Positions 7,862-16,128 are shown, numbered from the stretch's first letter. The stretch: 19,574 nucleotides of DNA from Lysobacteraceae bacterium (GCA_020201235.1 JAIVHD010000229.1:2035-21608); one strand, 5' to 3'. Made by a program: numbers and translations. Notes: generated by a model not told the origin, from the sequence alone.

Positions 7862-7993
7862 GCAGGGACCACCACTATTGCCGGACGCAACGGAGGAAAA
7901 ATACAGACTTTAGTCAGATTTTGCAAAGGACTTCTCCGAGCCGTTCGCCGAGCCTGAACGCGGTTTCTAAAGACTGTGTTCCGGAGGCAGGGA

Positions 7994-8176
7994 GTGCTGC
8001 GAATAGTACTGTTTGGAGTGGGCCTGACACTCAGTCAACCGGTGGCACCCGGTGCAGCCGAAACGATGTTCTACGATTACGTGCGGGAGCACACGACGAC
8101 GACAACCGCCGCAGAATCGTTCGGGATGGGAGAGAACCGCCATCTGTCCCGGGTCATTACGCTGAAATACGAATAG
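7994..8176 (+). CDS. Possible small exported protein
   Basis: 60 residues from GTG 7994, preceded by GGAGG (7983-7987) at a suitable distance. The N-terminus looks like a signal peptide (LRIVLFGVGLTLSQPVAPGAA, then ET), leaving a mature peptide of about 37 residues with a run of threonines (REHTTTTTAAES). It ends 19 bases before the end of the convergent sigma factor gene. No family was recognised, and short chance frames of this kind occur, so the call is tentative. Confidence 0.33.
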   Translation: MLRIVLFGVGLTLSQPVAPGAAETMFYDYVREHTTTTTAAESFGMGENRHLSRVITLKYE

Positions 8177-8195
8177 CGACGGCAACAAACCGCGG

Positions 8196-8765
8196 TCATT
8201 GACCGGCTTCACTTCCCATGGCCGCCAACCAGGCCCGGCCGCGCTGCCATTTGCGCTGTACGGTGCGCCGCGAAATGTTCAGCGCCTCGGCTGTTTCGTC
8301 AAGCGTGTAGGCGGCAAAAAAACGACATTCGACGATGCGCGCCATTTGCGCGTCCAGCGCTTCGAGTTTTTCGAGAAGCTGGTCGACCGCCACCACCTGT
8401 TCGGCACGGGCCGGGCCATCGTCGGGCAACGAGGCCAGATCGATGTCGGCCCGAATGCCCGAGCGTTTGTCGGCAAACAGGCTGCGAGCATAATCCACCA
8501 CCACCGAACGCATCGCCCGGGCGGCAACCGCATAGAAATGCTTGCGATTGTCGAGATCCACTCCGGCGTTGCGCGCCAGCCTGGCGTAGCTTTCATGCAC
8601 CAGCGCCGTGGTATTGAGTGTCTGGCCGGGCCGCCAGCGTGCCAGTTGTCTGTGGGCGATTCGCTTGAGTTCGTGGTAGACCACCGGGATGAGCTCATCA
8701 AACGAGTCCGAATCACCTTCGCGACAGCGCTGCAACAGTATGGTGATGGTCTGGGGATCGTGCAT
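8196..8765 (-). CDS. ECF-type RNA polymerase sigma factor
   Basis: 189 residues, the normal size for an ECF sigma factor. Sigma region 2 spans about 8-95: the AFYEL-like DSFDELIPVVYHELKRIA segment, then LVHESYARL and HFYAVAARAMRSVVVDYAR. Region 4 spans about 132-180 with the helix-turn-helix YTLDETAEALNISRRTVQRKW. The LVHE.YLRL and AMR..LVDYAR signatures are typical of the ECF group (TIGR02999-like) usually encoded beside TPR-containing Ser/Thr kinases. That matches the divergent kinase starting 89 bases away. No anti-sigma gene is adjacent, so by family precedent the kinase may control it. A TATACT hexamer on the minus strand (8809-8804) is a possible -10 element, but no good -35 pairs with it. 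Confidence 0.9.
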   Translation of the reverse strand: MHDPQTITILLQRCREGDSDSFDELIPVVYHELKRIAHRQLARWRPGQTLNTTALVHESYARLARNAGVDLDNRKHFYAVAARAMRSVVVDYARSLFADKRSGIRADIDLASLPDDGPARAEQVVAVDQLLEKLEALDAQMARIVECRFFAAYTLDETAEALNISRRTVQRKWQRGRAWLAAMGSEAGQ

Positions 8766-8854
8766 GAATGATTCAATCCGTGATTTGCCCGGTGCACGGT
8801 ATTAGTATAGGGGTTCGGGAAACAGCAGACGGCATCAACTCAAGGGAGCAGTCC

Positions 8855-11383
8855 GTGAATGCCGAAAGAATGGCGCGCATCGATCGGGCCCTGAAAGCGG
8901 CCCTGGAGGCGGGCGAGGTCGAACACAATCTGCCCGACGCCGAGGATCGGCAATTGCTGCAGACACTGATTGAGGCGGCCCATTCGCAGTTGCCCGGCCT
9001 GGAACAGTCCGCGCTGGCGCACGAGTCGCTCTCGCTGGGCCTGTCTGCGGCGCTGGCCAATGACGGCCAGCTCAGGCCCGGCACTGTGGTGGGCGCGTTT
9101 CGGCTGGTCCGGCCGATCGGCACCGGCGGCATGGGAACGGTTTTTCTGGCCGAGCGCCTGGAGGGTGGATTTAAACAGCGCGTCGCCCTCAAGGTCCTGG
9201 CCGGCACCGGCACCGATCCGGCGCTGGTCCAGTTGTTTCAACGCGAACGCGAGCTGCTGGCACAACTGGAACACCCCGGAATCGCGCGCCTGATCGATGG
9301 CGGCATCACCGACGGCTGGCGGCCATGGTTCGCGATGGAATATATCGACGGCATTCCGGTGCATGAATACACGGCCCGGAACCGGCTGGATGTGAATGCC
9401 CGGCTGGAGCTATTCGTGCAGGCGTGTGATGCCATCGACTACGCCCACCGCCAACTGATCCTGCACCGCGACATCAAACCGGCCAATCTGCTGGTTGCCG
9501 CCGATGGCCAGGTCCGGCTGGTGGATTTCGGCCTCGGCCGGGCGTTGGAGACCATTGATGCGGCCCGTAACTCGGGCACAACCATCGCCGCAGGCCGCAT
9601 GACGCCCGACTATGCCAGCCCGGAACAGGCCCGGTGCGAGCCGGTCACGGTGGCCTCGGAGGTCTACCAGCTCGGGCTGGTGCTGTTTCGACTGCTGTGC
9701 GGCAAATTGCCGTACTCAGCGACTACAACCAGTGCCTATGAGTTGGCCCGGACAATCAGCAACTCGGTGATTCCGCGCCCCAGCGAATGCTGGCGAACCG
9801 GCAACATCGATCCGGATGTGACAGCGCAGTTTGTGGAGGGACCGAAATCGCTGCGACGGCGGTTGCAAGGAGATCTGGACAACATCGTGCTGATGGCGCT
9901 GGCGCGCGAACCGAAGCATCGTTACACCAGTGTCGAGGCACTGGCCGAAGACCTGCGCCGACACCGGCAGATGCTGCCGGTCCGTGCGCGCGCGGCCACC
10001 CGGCGCTACCGGGCCGATCGCTTTATCCGTCGACACGCACTCGGGGTCGGGCTGACGGCCGTTGTTGTGCTGGTGCTGGCCGCGGGCCTGCTGGCGCTTG
10101 CGCTGCAATCGGCCGAACTGGCCCGCGAGCGTGATCGGGCCGTGGCCGCGGCCACCAGCAGCGAACGACTCAGCGATGCAATGGCCGGAATGATCCGGTT
10201 CTCCGACGTCGACCGTGGAGCCGACCAGTTGATGTCGGCTGGCCAACGGCTTGAACAGTATCGCGACCATGTCCGGCGAGAATTGGCGGGCGAACCGGAA
10301 GCGCGCATGCGTCTGCTCAGCATTTTGGGCGATGCCATGCTCAATCTGAAATACTGGGCGCAGGCGCGCGAAACGCTGCATGCGGCGGTTGAACTGTCGC
10401 GCCAGATGCGTGGTCAGGAACATCCCGAAACCCGGGTGCTGACTTTGAAACTGGCCGAGGCGCTGGCCTTCGATAACCGTTTCGGAGCGGGCGATGCGCT
10501 GCTGACCGACCTGCTCGAAGCCCGACACCCCACCGGCGGTAACGATGAGCGGGCTGCTGCGGCTGACAGCCACTATCTGCGCGGATTTCTGCGCACGTAT
10601 CATTTGCCCAGGAGCGATCCGCTATTTTTGCAAGGCATTGCCGATTTGGAGACGGCACTGGGATTATATCGCGAGCTTCGGGCAGCTCCCCACCCCGATA
10701 TTGCCACAGCCATGCACGCCCTGGGCCTGAAACATCCGGATTCCGAAATACGCCTGGAAATGGTCCGGGCGGCGATGGAAATGACGCTCGCTCTTCATGG
10801 AGAGCAACATCCCGTAACTGCCGCCCGACTGGCTGAGCTGGCGCTTGTTTACGACAGCCTTGGCGATTACCGCAAGGCCGCCGAGGTTGGCCGACGCGCC
10901 CACGCCGCCCACGTCGAAGTGCTTGGCGAGCGCCACCCCGAATCCCTGACCATTCTGTCCAACCTGGCTGGCAGCCTGCGCGAGGCCGGCCAACTGGAGC
11001 AAGCTGTCGAGATGTACCGGCAAGTGCACCGCATTCGTCAGCAGACCTTGCCGCAGGATCATTTGCTGCTGGCCTACACGGCCCACGGGCTGGGCAACAC
11101 CCTGCGCCAAATGCGTGAATATGAACAATCCGAGCGCTGGTTGCGAGAAGCCCTGCGCTTGTGCTTGCTGCACGACTCGCGCAACGAGGCCGTTACCCGG
11201 GTCAACCTGTCGAAAACACTGCAAGCCGCCGGTCGCACAACCGATGCGCTAGAACAACAACGCGCGGCTCTGAAACTGTATGTGCAGATAAACGGTGCCG
11301 GCTCCGATGCAGTCCGCGCGGCAAATCTGCGGTTACAGCAGCTCGAGCGGGCCGCGCAGGATGCTTTAGAGGCATCCGGGTGA
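8855..11383 (+). CDS. Transmembrane Ser/Thr protein kinase with TPR domain
   Basis: 842 residues from GTG 8855, chosen because AGGGAG (8843-8848) lies at the right spacing; the frame extends to 8768 and ATG 8870 is also possible. The kinase domain spans about 80-365: glycine loop GTGGMG (89-94), ATP lysine K113 in VALKVL, catalytic HRDIKPAN (204-211), DFG (224-226) and SPEQ (255-258) in place of APE. All key residues are present, so it should be an active cytoplasmic kinase. One membrane helix lies at about 394-416. The remaining 420 residues carry TPR repeats, best seen in LAELALVYDSLGDYRKAAEV and the two following units, presumably outside the membrane. It is divergent from the ECF sigma gene and a paralogue of the protein ending at 1654. 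Confidence 0.92.
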   Translation: MNAERMARIDRALKAALEAGEVEHNLPDAEDRQLLQTLIEAAHSQLPGLEQSALAHESLSLGLSAALANDGQLRPGTVVGAFRLVRPIGTGGMGTVFLAERLEGGFKQRVALKVLAGTGTDPALVQLFQRERELLAQLEHPGIARLIDGGITDGWRPWFAMEYIDGIPVHEYTARNRLDVNARLELFVQACDAIDYAHRQLILHRDIKPANLLVAADGQVRLVDFGLGRALETIDAARNSGTTIAAGRMTPDYASPEQARCEPVTVASEVYQLGLVLFRLLCGKLPYSATTTSAYELARTISNSVIPRPSECWRTGNIDPDVTAQFVEGPKSLRRRLQGDLDNIVLMALAREPKHRYTSVEALAEDLRRHRQMLPVRARAATRRYRADRFIRRHALGVGLTAVVVLVLAAGLLALALQSAELARERDRAVAAATSSERLSDAMAGMIRFSDVDRGADQLMSAGQRLEQYRDHVRRELAGEPEARMRLLSILGDAMLNLKYWAQARETLHAAVELSRQMRGQEHPETRVLTLKLAEALAFDNRFGAGDALLTDLLEARHPTGGNDERAAAADSHYLRGFLRTYHLPRSDPLFLQGIADLETALGLYRELRAAPHPDIATAMHALGLKHPDSEIRLEMVRAAMEMTLALHGEQHPVTAARLAELALVYDSLGDYRKAAEVGRRAHAAHVEVLGERHPESLTILSNLAGSLREAGQLEQAVEMYRQVHRIRQQTLPQDHLLLAYTAHGLGNTLRQMREYEQSERWLREALRLCLLHDSRNEAVTRVNLSKTLQAAGRTTDALEQQRAALKLYVQINGAGSDAVRAANLRLQQLERAAQDALEASG

Positions 11384-11456
11384 TTGATCAGGCAACCCGC
11401 GAGGCGCTCGTCATGCTGCGCTTCAGCGATGCGCCGAGGCAATACTTCCGGTTGGA

Positions 11457-12398
11457 CTAGTCATTGCCGGTACCGCGGCCGCGCGGTGGTCGATGCGCTG
11501 GTCGGCGGGCGTCGAGCAGCGCCAGCTTGCGATCAATGCCCCAGCGATAACCGCCGACACCGCCATCTTTGCGTAACACCCTGTGGCAGGGGATTAAAAC
11601 CGCGATGCGGTTGGCGGCACAGGCGTTAGCGACCGCGCGCACGGCTTTGGGCGAGCCGATCGCGTCGGCGACTTCGGAATAGTTGCAGGTTTCACCATCG
11701 CCGATGCTGGTGAGGAACCGCCAGGTACGTAACTGCAAGGCGGTGCCGAATACATGCATCGGCAAGTCGGGACGCGGCGTGCCGCGATCGATGTGCGTTT
11801 GCAACGCTGCCATCCAGTCGTCCAGTTCGGGATTGGCCTGTTCCGGCGATCCGGCGATCGATTGGGTGAGCGATTTGGCGCTTGCATCGATGATGGATAA
11901 CCCGCCCGATTCCGCGCCTGGCTCCACAATCGTCGCCCGTGGAAATTCCTCTGCCAGGTCGTCGGTCAAGGCGCTTGCCGAATCGCCGAAGTGCACATGA
12001 CACACACCCCGCTCGGTCGCGGCCATCAGCAACAGTCCCAAACGCGTGGCGCGAATTGCGTAATGGATCTGCACGCCGGCACCGCCGCGCCGGTAGCGCG
12101 CCGGCGTCATACCGAGTTCGCGATCGGCGACTTCATAAACCCGGCTGAGCGAGCCGAACCCGGCCTCGTAGATCGCACCGCTGATCTGATCGCCGGCCCG
12201 CAAATCGGCGCGCAGGCGGCGCATGCGAATGCCGTGCTGGTAGGCGCGCGGACTGACGCCGATCTCGGCCTTGAAGCGGCGCTGCAGCCAGCCCGGGCTC
12301 AACCGCGCCAGCCTGGCCAGTTCGGCCAGGGTCAGGCTCTGCTCGGCATGCGCCTCGATGTGTTCGGCCAGTTGGGCCATGGTCAGCGGCATAGTCAT
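11457..12398 (-). CDS. AraC-type HTH fused to methylated-DNA--protein-cysteine methyltransferase (Ada-like, no N-Ada domain)
   Basis: 313 residues. Residues 5-104 form an AraC-family double HTH (LAELARLARLSPGWLQRRFK, ISGAIYEAGFGSLSRVYE, LGMTPARYR). About 110-215 is the methyltransferase N-terminal domain. About 218-297 is the catalytic O6-alkylguanine-DNA alkyltransferase domain with PCHRVL (acceptor cysteine C271), the helix segment KAVRAVANACAANRI and GGYRWG. E. coli Ada has an extra zinc-binding N-terminal domain whose Cys38 takes methyl groups from phosphotriesters; that domain is absent here, so the usual activation switch is missing. It repairs O6-methylguanine and may bind DNA as a regulator. 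It is convergent with the kinase gene (73-base gap) and divergent from the nrd operon. The C-terminus is an arginine-rich tail (RPAHRPPRGRGTG). Confidence 0.9.
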   Translation of the reverse strand: MTMPLTMAQLAEHIEAHAEQSLTLAELARLARLSPGWLQRRFKAEIGVSPRAYQHGIRMRRLRADLRAGDQISGAIYEAGFGSLSRVYEVADRELGMTPARYRRGGAGVQIHYAIRATRLGLLLMAATERGVCHVHFGDSASALTDDLAEEFPRATIVEPGAESGGLSIIDASAKSLTQSIAGSPEQANPELDDWMAALQTHIDRGTPRPDLPMHVFGTALQLRTWRFLTSIGDGETCNYSEVADAIGSPKAVRAVANACAANRIAVLIPCHRVLRKDGGVGGYRWGIDRKLALLDARRPAHRPPRGRGTGND

Positions 12399-12586
12399 CG
12401 ATCCGGCTTCAAATCAGGGGTCCAGTCTAGCCGGCCCGGCGCAATTGTCTTTCCGATTGTTGCCGTGTATGGCGCTTTCGGTGCGCAACACGTGGCCGAA
12501 AATATAGCGATAGTGCCGGTCGAGTTTCTTGATGCGCTGCATGTCCGGACAGTTTATTCGCTCTCAACATCAAGGCAAATCAGGGC

Positions 12587-12617
12587 TTGACCTGTTTCCC
12601 CGACTAGCCCATCATAT
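12587..12617 (+). promoter_or_regulatory. Candidate sigma-70 promoter of nrdAB
   Basis: TTGACC (12587-12592) is a good -35. The -10 is weak: CATCAT at 12610-12615 gives a 17-base spacer and TCATAT at 12612-12617 gives 19. Either would start transcription near 12622, just at the 5' edge of the riboswitch. Confidence 0.42.
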
Positions 12618-12624
12618 GGGGTGT

Positions 12625-12810
12625 CACGGTGCCCGGCATCCCAAGATATTGGGATAAGCTGGGTTGAAAGGGAATTCGGTACGAAGCCGAAGCTGTCCCC
12701 GCAACTGTAGGCGGAGAGTGCCGCGAGCAATGCGTCCACTGGAGTCGTGCACCGGGAAGGCCGCTCCGGCGCGATGACCCGCAAGCCAGGAAACCTGCCG
12801 TGTACACCGA
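12625..12810 (+). ncRNA. Cobalamin (B12) riboswitch
   Basis: The conserved core is clear in order: TTGAAAGGGAA (12664-12674), GGT...GCC, GCTGTCCCCGCAACTGTA (12692-12709, containing the B12-box-type core), CCACTGGAGTC, CCGGGAAGG (12752-12760), GACCCGCAAGCCAGGAAACC (12776-12795) and a closing helix, with CGGTG (12627-12631) able to pair with CACCG (12805-12809). By family knowledge, adenosylcobalamin binding shuts off the downstream gene. Here that gene is a B12-independent ribonucleotide reductase, a known target when a B12-dependent reductase is also encoded. Confidence 0.93.
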
Positions 12811-12901
12811 TTATTGAACCCACGGGCGGGGTTTCCCGAAGGCGGTTGATGGCCAGGCGTGTTCGCTGAGCTGTCGGTTGATCCGCTTCGAATCCCCGTA
12901 G

Positions 12902-12924
12902 CCGTGCCGCCAGGGCCACGGAGG
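12902..12924 (+). promoter_or_regulatory. nrdA: Hairpin overlapping the nrdA ribosome binding site (likely riboswitch expression platform)
   Basis: CCGTG (12902-12906) pairs with CACGG (12917-12921), whose last bases are the first bases of the Shine-Dalgarno GGAGG (12920-12924), five bases before ATG 12930. No terminator with a T run lies between the riboswitch and the gene, so control is more likely at translation initiation than by attenuation. Confidence 0.45.
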
Positions 12925-12929
12925 ATTGA

Positions 12930-14813
12930 ATGAACCAGACCGCAAACGCAGCAGAACGAACCGAAGCACGCTTGCCCGAAAACAAACCCCCGGCCCGCGC
13001 GCCGGTGCCGGCCCCGCTGGGGCCCAGGCCGCGAAGCGAAGACCTGGGGCTGGTGCCGGCGCGCGACGAACTGCTGACCGCGTTCGGCCGCCAGACCCTC
13101 GAAGACCGCTACCTGCTGCCGGGCGAGACGCCGCAGGACATGTTCGCGCGCGTGGCCTGCGCCTATGCCGACGACGTCGAGCATGCCCAGCGGCTGTATG
13201 ACGCGATGTCGCAGTTGTGGTTCATGCCGGCCACGCCCATCCTGTCCAACGGCGGCACTACCCGAGGACTGCCGATATCGTGCTTTCTGAACTCGGTGCC
13301 GGACTCGCTGACGGGCATCGTCGATACCTGGAACGAGAACGTCTGGCTGGCCTCCAACGGCGGCGGCATCGGTACCTACTGGGGCCAGGTGCGCTCGATC
13401 GGCGAGCCGGTCAAGGGCACCGGCCAGACCTCGGGCATCATGCCGTTCGTGCACGTCATGGACGGGTTGACGCTGGCGATCAGCCAGGGTTCGCTCAGGC
13501 GCGGCTCTGCGGCGGTCTACCTGGACGTGCATCATCCGGAAATCGAGGAATTCCTGGAAATTCGAAAGGCCTCGGGCGACTTCAACCGCAAGGCGCTGAA
13601 CCTGCATCACGGGGTCAACATCACCGACGCGTTCATGCAGGCGGTGACCGACGGCACCGACTTTCCGCTGAAAAGCCCCAATAGCGGCGAAGTCCTGCGC
13701 CGGGTCGACGCGAGAAGCCTCTGGCAGCGCATTCTTGAGACCCGGTTGCAGACCGGCGAGCCGTACCTGCTGTTCATCGACACGGTCAACCGCGACATGG
13801 CCGCGCACCAGAAGAAACTCGGACTCGAAGTCCGCACCTCAAACCTGTGCAGCGAGATTACGCTGCCCACCGGCGTCGATTCCGACGGCAACGAGCGCAC
13901 CGCGGTGTGCTGCCTGTCGTCGCTGAACATCGAGACCTGGGATCAGTGGCATCAGCGCGAGGAATTCATCGAGGATGTGGCACGCTTCCTGGACAACGTG
14001 CTCACGCAGTTCATCGAGTCGGCGCCCGAAGAGATGGCGAAGGCACGCTATTCGGCGCTCAACGAACGCTCGATTGGTCTTGGCGTCATGGGGTTCCATT
14101 CGTTCCTGCAGGCTCGCGGCGTGCCGTTTGAAAGTGCGCCGGCCAAGTCGTGGAACCTGAAGATCTTCCACCATATCCGCTCAAGGATGGATCGGGCCTC
14201 GATCGAACTGGCTGAACAGCGCGGGCCGTGCCCGGACGCGCTGCGTGTTGGGGCCAAAGAGCGTTTCAGCCACAAGCTGGCGATCGCGCCGACGGCGTCG
14301 ATTTCGATCATCTGCGGCGGCGTCAGTGCCTGCATCGAGCCGATCCCGGCTAATATCTATACCCACAAGACGCTGTCGGGCTCGTTCACGGTGCGCAACC
14401 GGCACCTGCAGGCGCTGCTGGCCGAGCGCGGTCGCGACGATGCGGCCACCTGGGGCTCGATCCTGGAACATGAAGGCTCGGTCCAGCACCTGGACTGCCT
14501 GGACGACGACGAGAAAGCCGCGTATCGAACCGCGTTCGAGATCGACCAGCGCTGGGTCGTCGAGCTGGCCGCCGACCGCGCGCCGATGATCTGCCAGAGC
14601 CAGTCGCTGAACCTGTTCCTGCCCGGCGACATCGACAAGTGGGACCTGCACATGCTGCACTGGTCGGCCTGGAAGCGCGGCGTCAAGAGCCTGTACTACT
14701 GCCGCTCGAAGTCGATCCAGCGGGCCGGATTCGCCGGCAGGCTCGACGCTGCCGACCAGACCGCCGAACCCTTCGCGCCCACCGACTACGAGGAATGCCT
14801 GGCATGCCAGTGA
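12930..14813 (+). CDS. nrdA: Class I ribonucleoside-diphosphate reductase, alpha (large) subunit without ATP-cone
   Basis: 627 residues, short for NrdA (E. coli 761). The first 50 residues are a proline/alanine-rich tail with no ATP-cone, then the reductase barrel starts at QTLEDRYLLPGE. Catalytic residues are all visible: C118 (PISCFLNS) and C327 (AVCCLSS) as the redox pair, N305, C307 and E309 in NLCSEI (thiyl radical site), Y589-Y590 (SLYYCRSK) for radical transfer, and C623-x-x-C626 at the very C-terminus for re-reduction by thioredoxin or glutaredoxin. It makes dNDPs from NDPs with the NrdB partner. Start ATG 12930 is supported by GGAGG. It lies under a cobalamin riboswitch and overlaps nrdB. 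Loss of the ATP-cone removes the classical dATP off-switch. Confidence 0.95.
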   Translation: MNQTANAAERTEARLPENKPPARAPVPAPLGPRPRSEDLGLVPARDELLTAFGRQTLEDRYLLPGETPQDMFARVACAYADDVEHAQRLYDAMSQLWFMPATPILSNGGTTRGLPISCFLNSVPDSLTGIVDTWNENVWLASNGGGIGTYWGQVRSIGEPVKGTGQTSGIMPFVHVMDGLTLAISQGSLRRGSAAVYLDVHHPEIEEFLEIRKASGDFNRKALNLHHGVNITDAFMQAVTDGTDFPLKSPNSGEVLRRVDARSLWQRILETRLQTGEPYLLFIDTVNRDMAAHQKKLGLEVRTSNLCSEITLPTGVDSDGNERTAVCCLSSLNIETWDQWHQREEFIEDVARFLDNVLTQFIESAPEEMAKARYSALNERSIGLGVMGFHSFLQARGVPFESAPAKSWNLKIFHHIRSRMDRASIELAEQRGPCPDALRVGAKERFSHKLAIAPTASISIICGGVSACIEPIPANIYTHKTLSGSFTVRNRHLQALLAERGRDDAATWGSILEHEGSVQHLDCLDDDEKAAYRTAFEIDQRWVVELAADRAPMICQSQSLNLFLPGDIDKWDLHMLHWSAWKRGVKSLYYCRSKSIQRAGFAGRLDAADQTAEPFAPTDYEECLACQ

Positions 14814-15901
14814 TCGATCTCGGAACCAACCCGCGCGACCTGATCGGCACCGGCCAGGTCGGCCTGCTGACGTCCTCGGGCACCTACGACGTCGAGCGCT
14901 ACGGCTGGGCCTACGACTTCTGGAAGCGCCAGCAGCAGACCCACTGGATGGGCGAGGAGGTGCCGCTGGGCGACGACATCAAGGACTGGAGCGGCGACCG
15001 GCTGAGCCAGGCCGAGCGCGCGCTGCTGACCCAGGTCTTCCGCTTCTTCACCCAGTCCGATGTCGAAGTCAGCGACAACTACCTCAAGCGCTACATCCCG
15101 ATTTTCCAGCCGCTGGAAATCCAGATGATGATGGCCGCGTTCACCAACATGGAAACCGTGCACATCGACGCCTATGCATTGCTGCTGAAAACCCTGGGCA
15201 TGCCCAAGACCGAGTTCGAAGCGTTTCGCGACTATTCCCAGATGAAGGCCAAGGCCGACTACATGCAGACCTTCGGCGTCGACACAGTGGCCGACGTATC
15301 CAGAACGCTGGCGATGTTCGGCGCGTTCACCGAAGGCATGAGCCTGTTCGCCAGCTTCGCGATGCTGCTGAACTTCCCGCGCTTCAACAAGATGAAGGGC
15401 ATGGGCCAGATCGTGAGCTGGTCGGTGCGCGACGAATCGCTGCACTGTGAGGGCGTCATCCGGCTGTTTCACGAATGGAACCGCGAAACCGGCGCGATGA
15501 CTCCGGCGGTGCGCGACGACATCATCGACGTGGCGAAGACCATGGTGCGGCTGGAGGAGAACTTCGTCGACCTGGCGTTCGAACTGGGCGAGATTGAAGG
15601 GATGAGCGCCGCCGACATCAAGGCCTACGTGCGCTATATCGCCGACTGGCGCCTGACCCAACTGAAACTGCCGCCGGTGTTCGGCTGTTTCGAGCTGCGC
15701 GACGGCAGCTACAGCCCGCTGGTCGGGCACCCGCTGCCGTGGCTGGTGGAGATTCTCAACGGTGTGGAGTTCGCCAATTTCTTCGAACAACGCGCCACCG
15801 AATACACCAAGGGCGCCACCCGCGGGCGCTGGGATGGCCCCGACGGCGTCTGGGCGCGTTTCGAGCAGGCCCGTCAGCAGAAAGTCTCGGCGACGGGCTA
15901 A
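14804..15901 (+). CDS. nrdB: Class I ribonucleoside-diphosphate reductase, beta (radical-generating) subunit
   Basis: 365 residues. The frame is open further upstream inside nrdA, but ATG 14804 gives a normal NrdB and overlaps the nrdA stop by 10 bases, which indicates coupled translation. Dimetal ligands by position and spacing are D86 (TQSD), E117 and H120 (METVH), E177 (AFTEG), and E211 and H214 (RDESLH). D86-E117 (31 residues) and E177-E211-H214 (34 and 3) equal the E. coli spacings. Y124 (HIDAY) is the radical tyrosine, so it is a tyrosyl-radical type. A tyrosine in the C-terminal TEYTKGA segment is likely part of the radical path to NrdA. There is no N-terminal ATP-cone here either, so neither subunit carries the overall-activity site. 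Confidence 0.95.
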   Translation: MPVIDLGTNPRDLIGTGQVGLLTSSGTYDVERYGWAYDFWKRQQQTHWMGEEVPLGDDIKDWSGDRLSQAERALLTQVFRFFTQSDVEVSDNYLKRYIPIFQPLEIQMMMAAFTNMETVHIDAYALLLKTLGMPKTEFEAFRDYSQMKAKADYMQTFGVDTVADVSRTLAMFGAFTEGMSLFASFAMLLNFPRFNKMKGMGQIVSWSVRDESLHCEGVIRLFHEWNRETGAMTPAVRDDIIDVAKTMVRLEENFVDLAFELGEIEGMSAADIKAYVRYIADWRLTQLKLPPVFGCFELRDGSYSPLVGHPLPWLVEILNGVEFANFFEQRATEYTKGATRGRWDGPDGVWARFEQARQQKVSATG

Positions 15902-16094
15902 GCAATCATTCTGCGCGGAAGTGTTCAGTCATAGCGCACTGAGTCATAGACGGTGGAATTAACGCGCGAAACAACGCAAGCGATGCGAGGCATAGAATGA
16001 TCACGGCAGCGGGACCGAGTTAAATATACTGTCCCTGGAACTCCGTTCGATTCGAATTGGACCTTTGCGCGTGCCGGATGTGAGGTATATACTT

Positions 16095-16108
16095 CTGATA
16101 TACATCAG
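16095..16108 (+). promoter_or_regulatory. Palindrome upstream of mazE, candidate operator within the promoter
   Basis: CTGATATACATCAG is a perfect inverted repeat (5-base arms, 4-base centre), 20 bases before the antitoxin start. A TATACT (16088-16093) next to it, with TTTGCG (16064-16069) 18 bases upstream, could be the promoter. MazE-type antitoxins usually repress their own operon through such palindromes. Inference from position only. Confidence 0.42.
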
Positions 16109-16128
16109 TATCGACACCGGTTTAGCCG

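Larger units (their letters stand above)
7685..7993. other. Intergenic region of 309 bases with repeat fragments
   Basis: It holds the leader of the beta-helix gene, a solitary AAAAGTGGACACCT repeat end (7735-7748) and a half copy of the inverted-repeat element (7779-7861). Nothing recognisable was seen from 7862 to about 7980 apart from a possible ribosome binding site for the small frame at 7994. Confidence 0.55.
12399..12929. other. Intergenic region of 531 bases: nrd promoter, riboswitch and leader
   Basis: Bases 12399-12586 contain nothing I can name; no NrdR box was seen. From 12587 on there is a candidate promoter, then a cobalamin riboswitch, then a leader with a hairpin over the ribosome binding site of nrdA. 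Confidence 0.7.

Noticed and set aside
8199..8771. Plus-strand frame opposite the ECF sigma factor
   Set aside because: Exact mirror of a well-supported sigma factor; the translation looks like shadow sequence.
8768..8854. Kinase start at 8768, giving 29 extra residues
   Set aside because: The extra segment runs nearly to the divergent sigma gene, leaves no promoter space and has no ribosome binding site; GTG 8855 has AGGGAG upstream.
12624..13808. 394-residue minus-strand frame across the riboswitch and nrdA
   Set aside because: It is the mirror of a clear nrdA gene and the riboswitch in high-GC DNA, with arginine/histidine-rich low-complexity translation and no family features.
14786..15790. 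334-residue minus-strand frame inside nrdB
   Set aside because: Antisense shadow of nrdB; the plus-strand product has every expected catalytic residue.
15902..16128. Terminator or mobile-element end between nrdB and mazE
   Set aside because: TCAGT/ACTGA (near 15925-15942) and GGGAC/GTCCC (16011-16035) inverted repeats exist, but the stems are five bases long without a T run, too weak to call.
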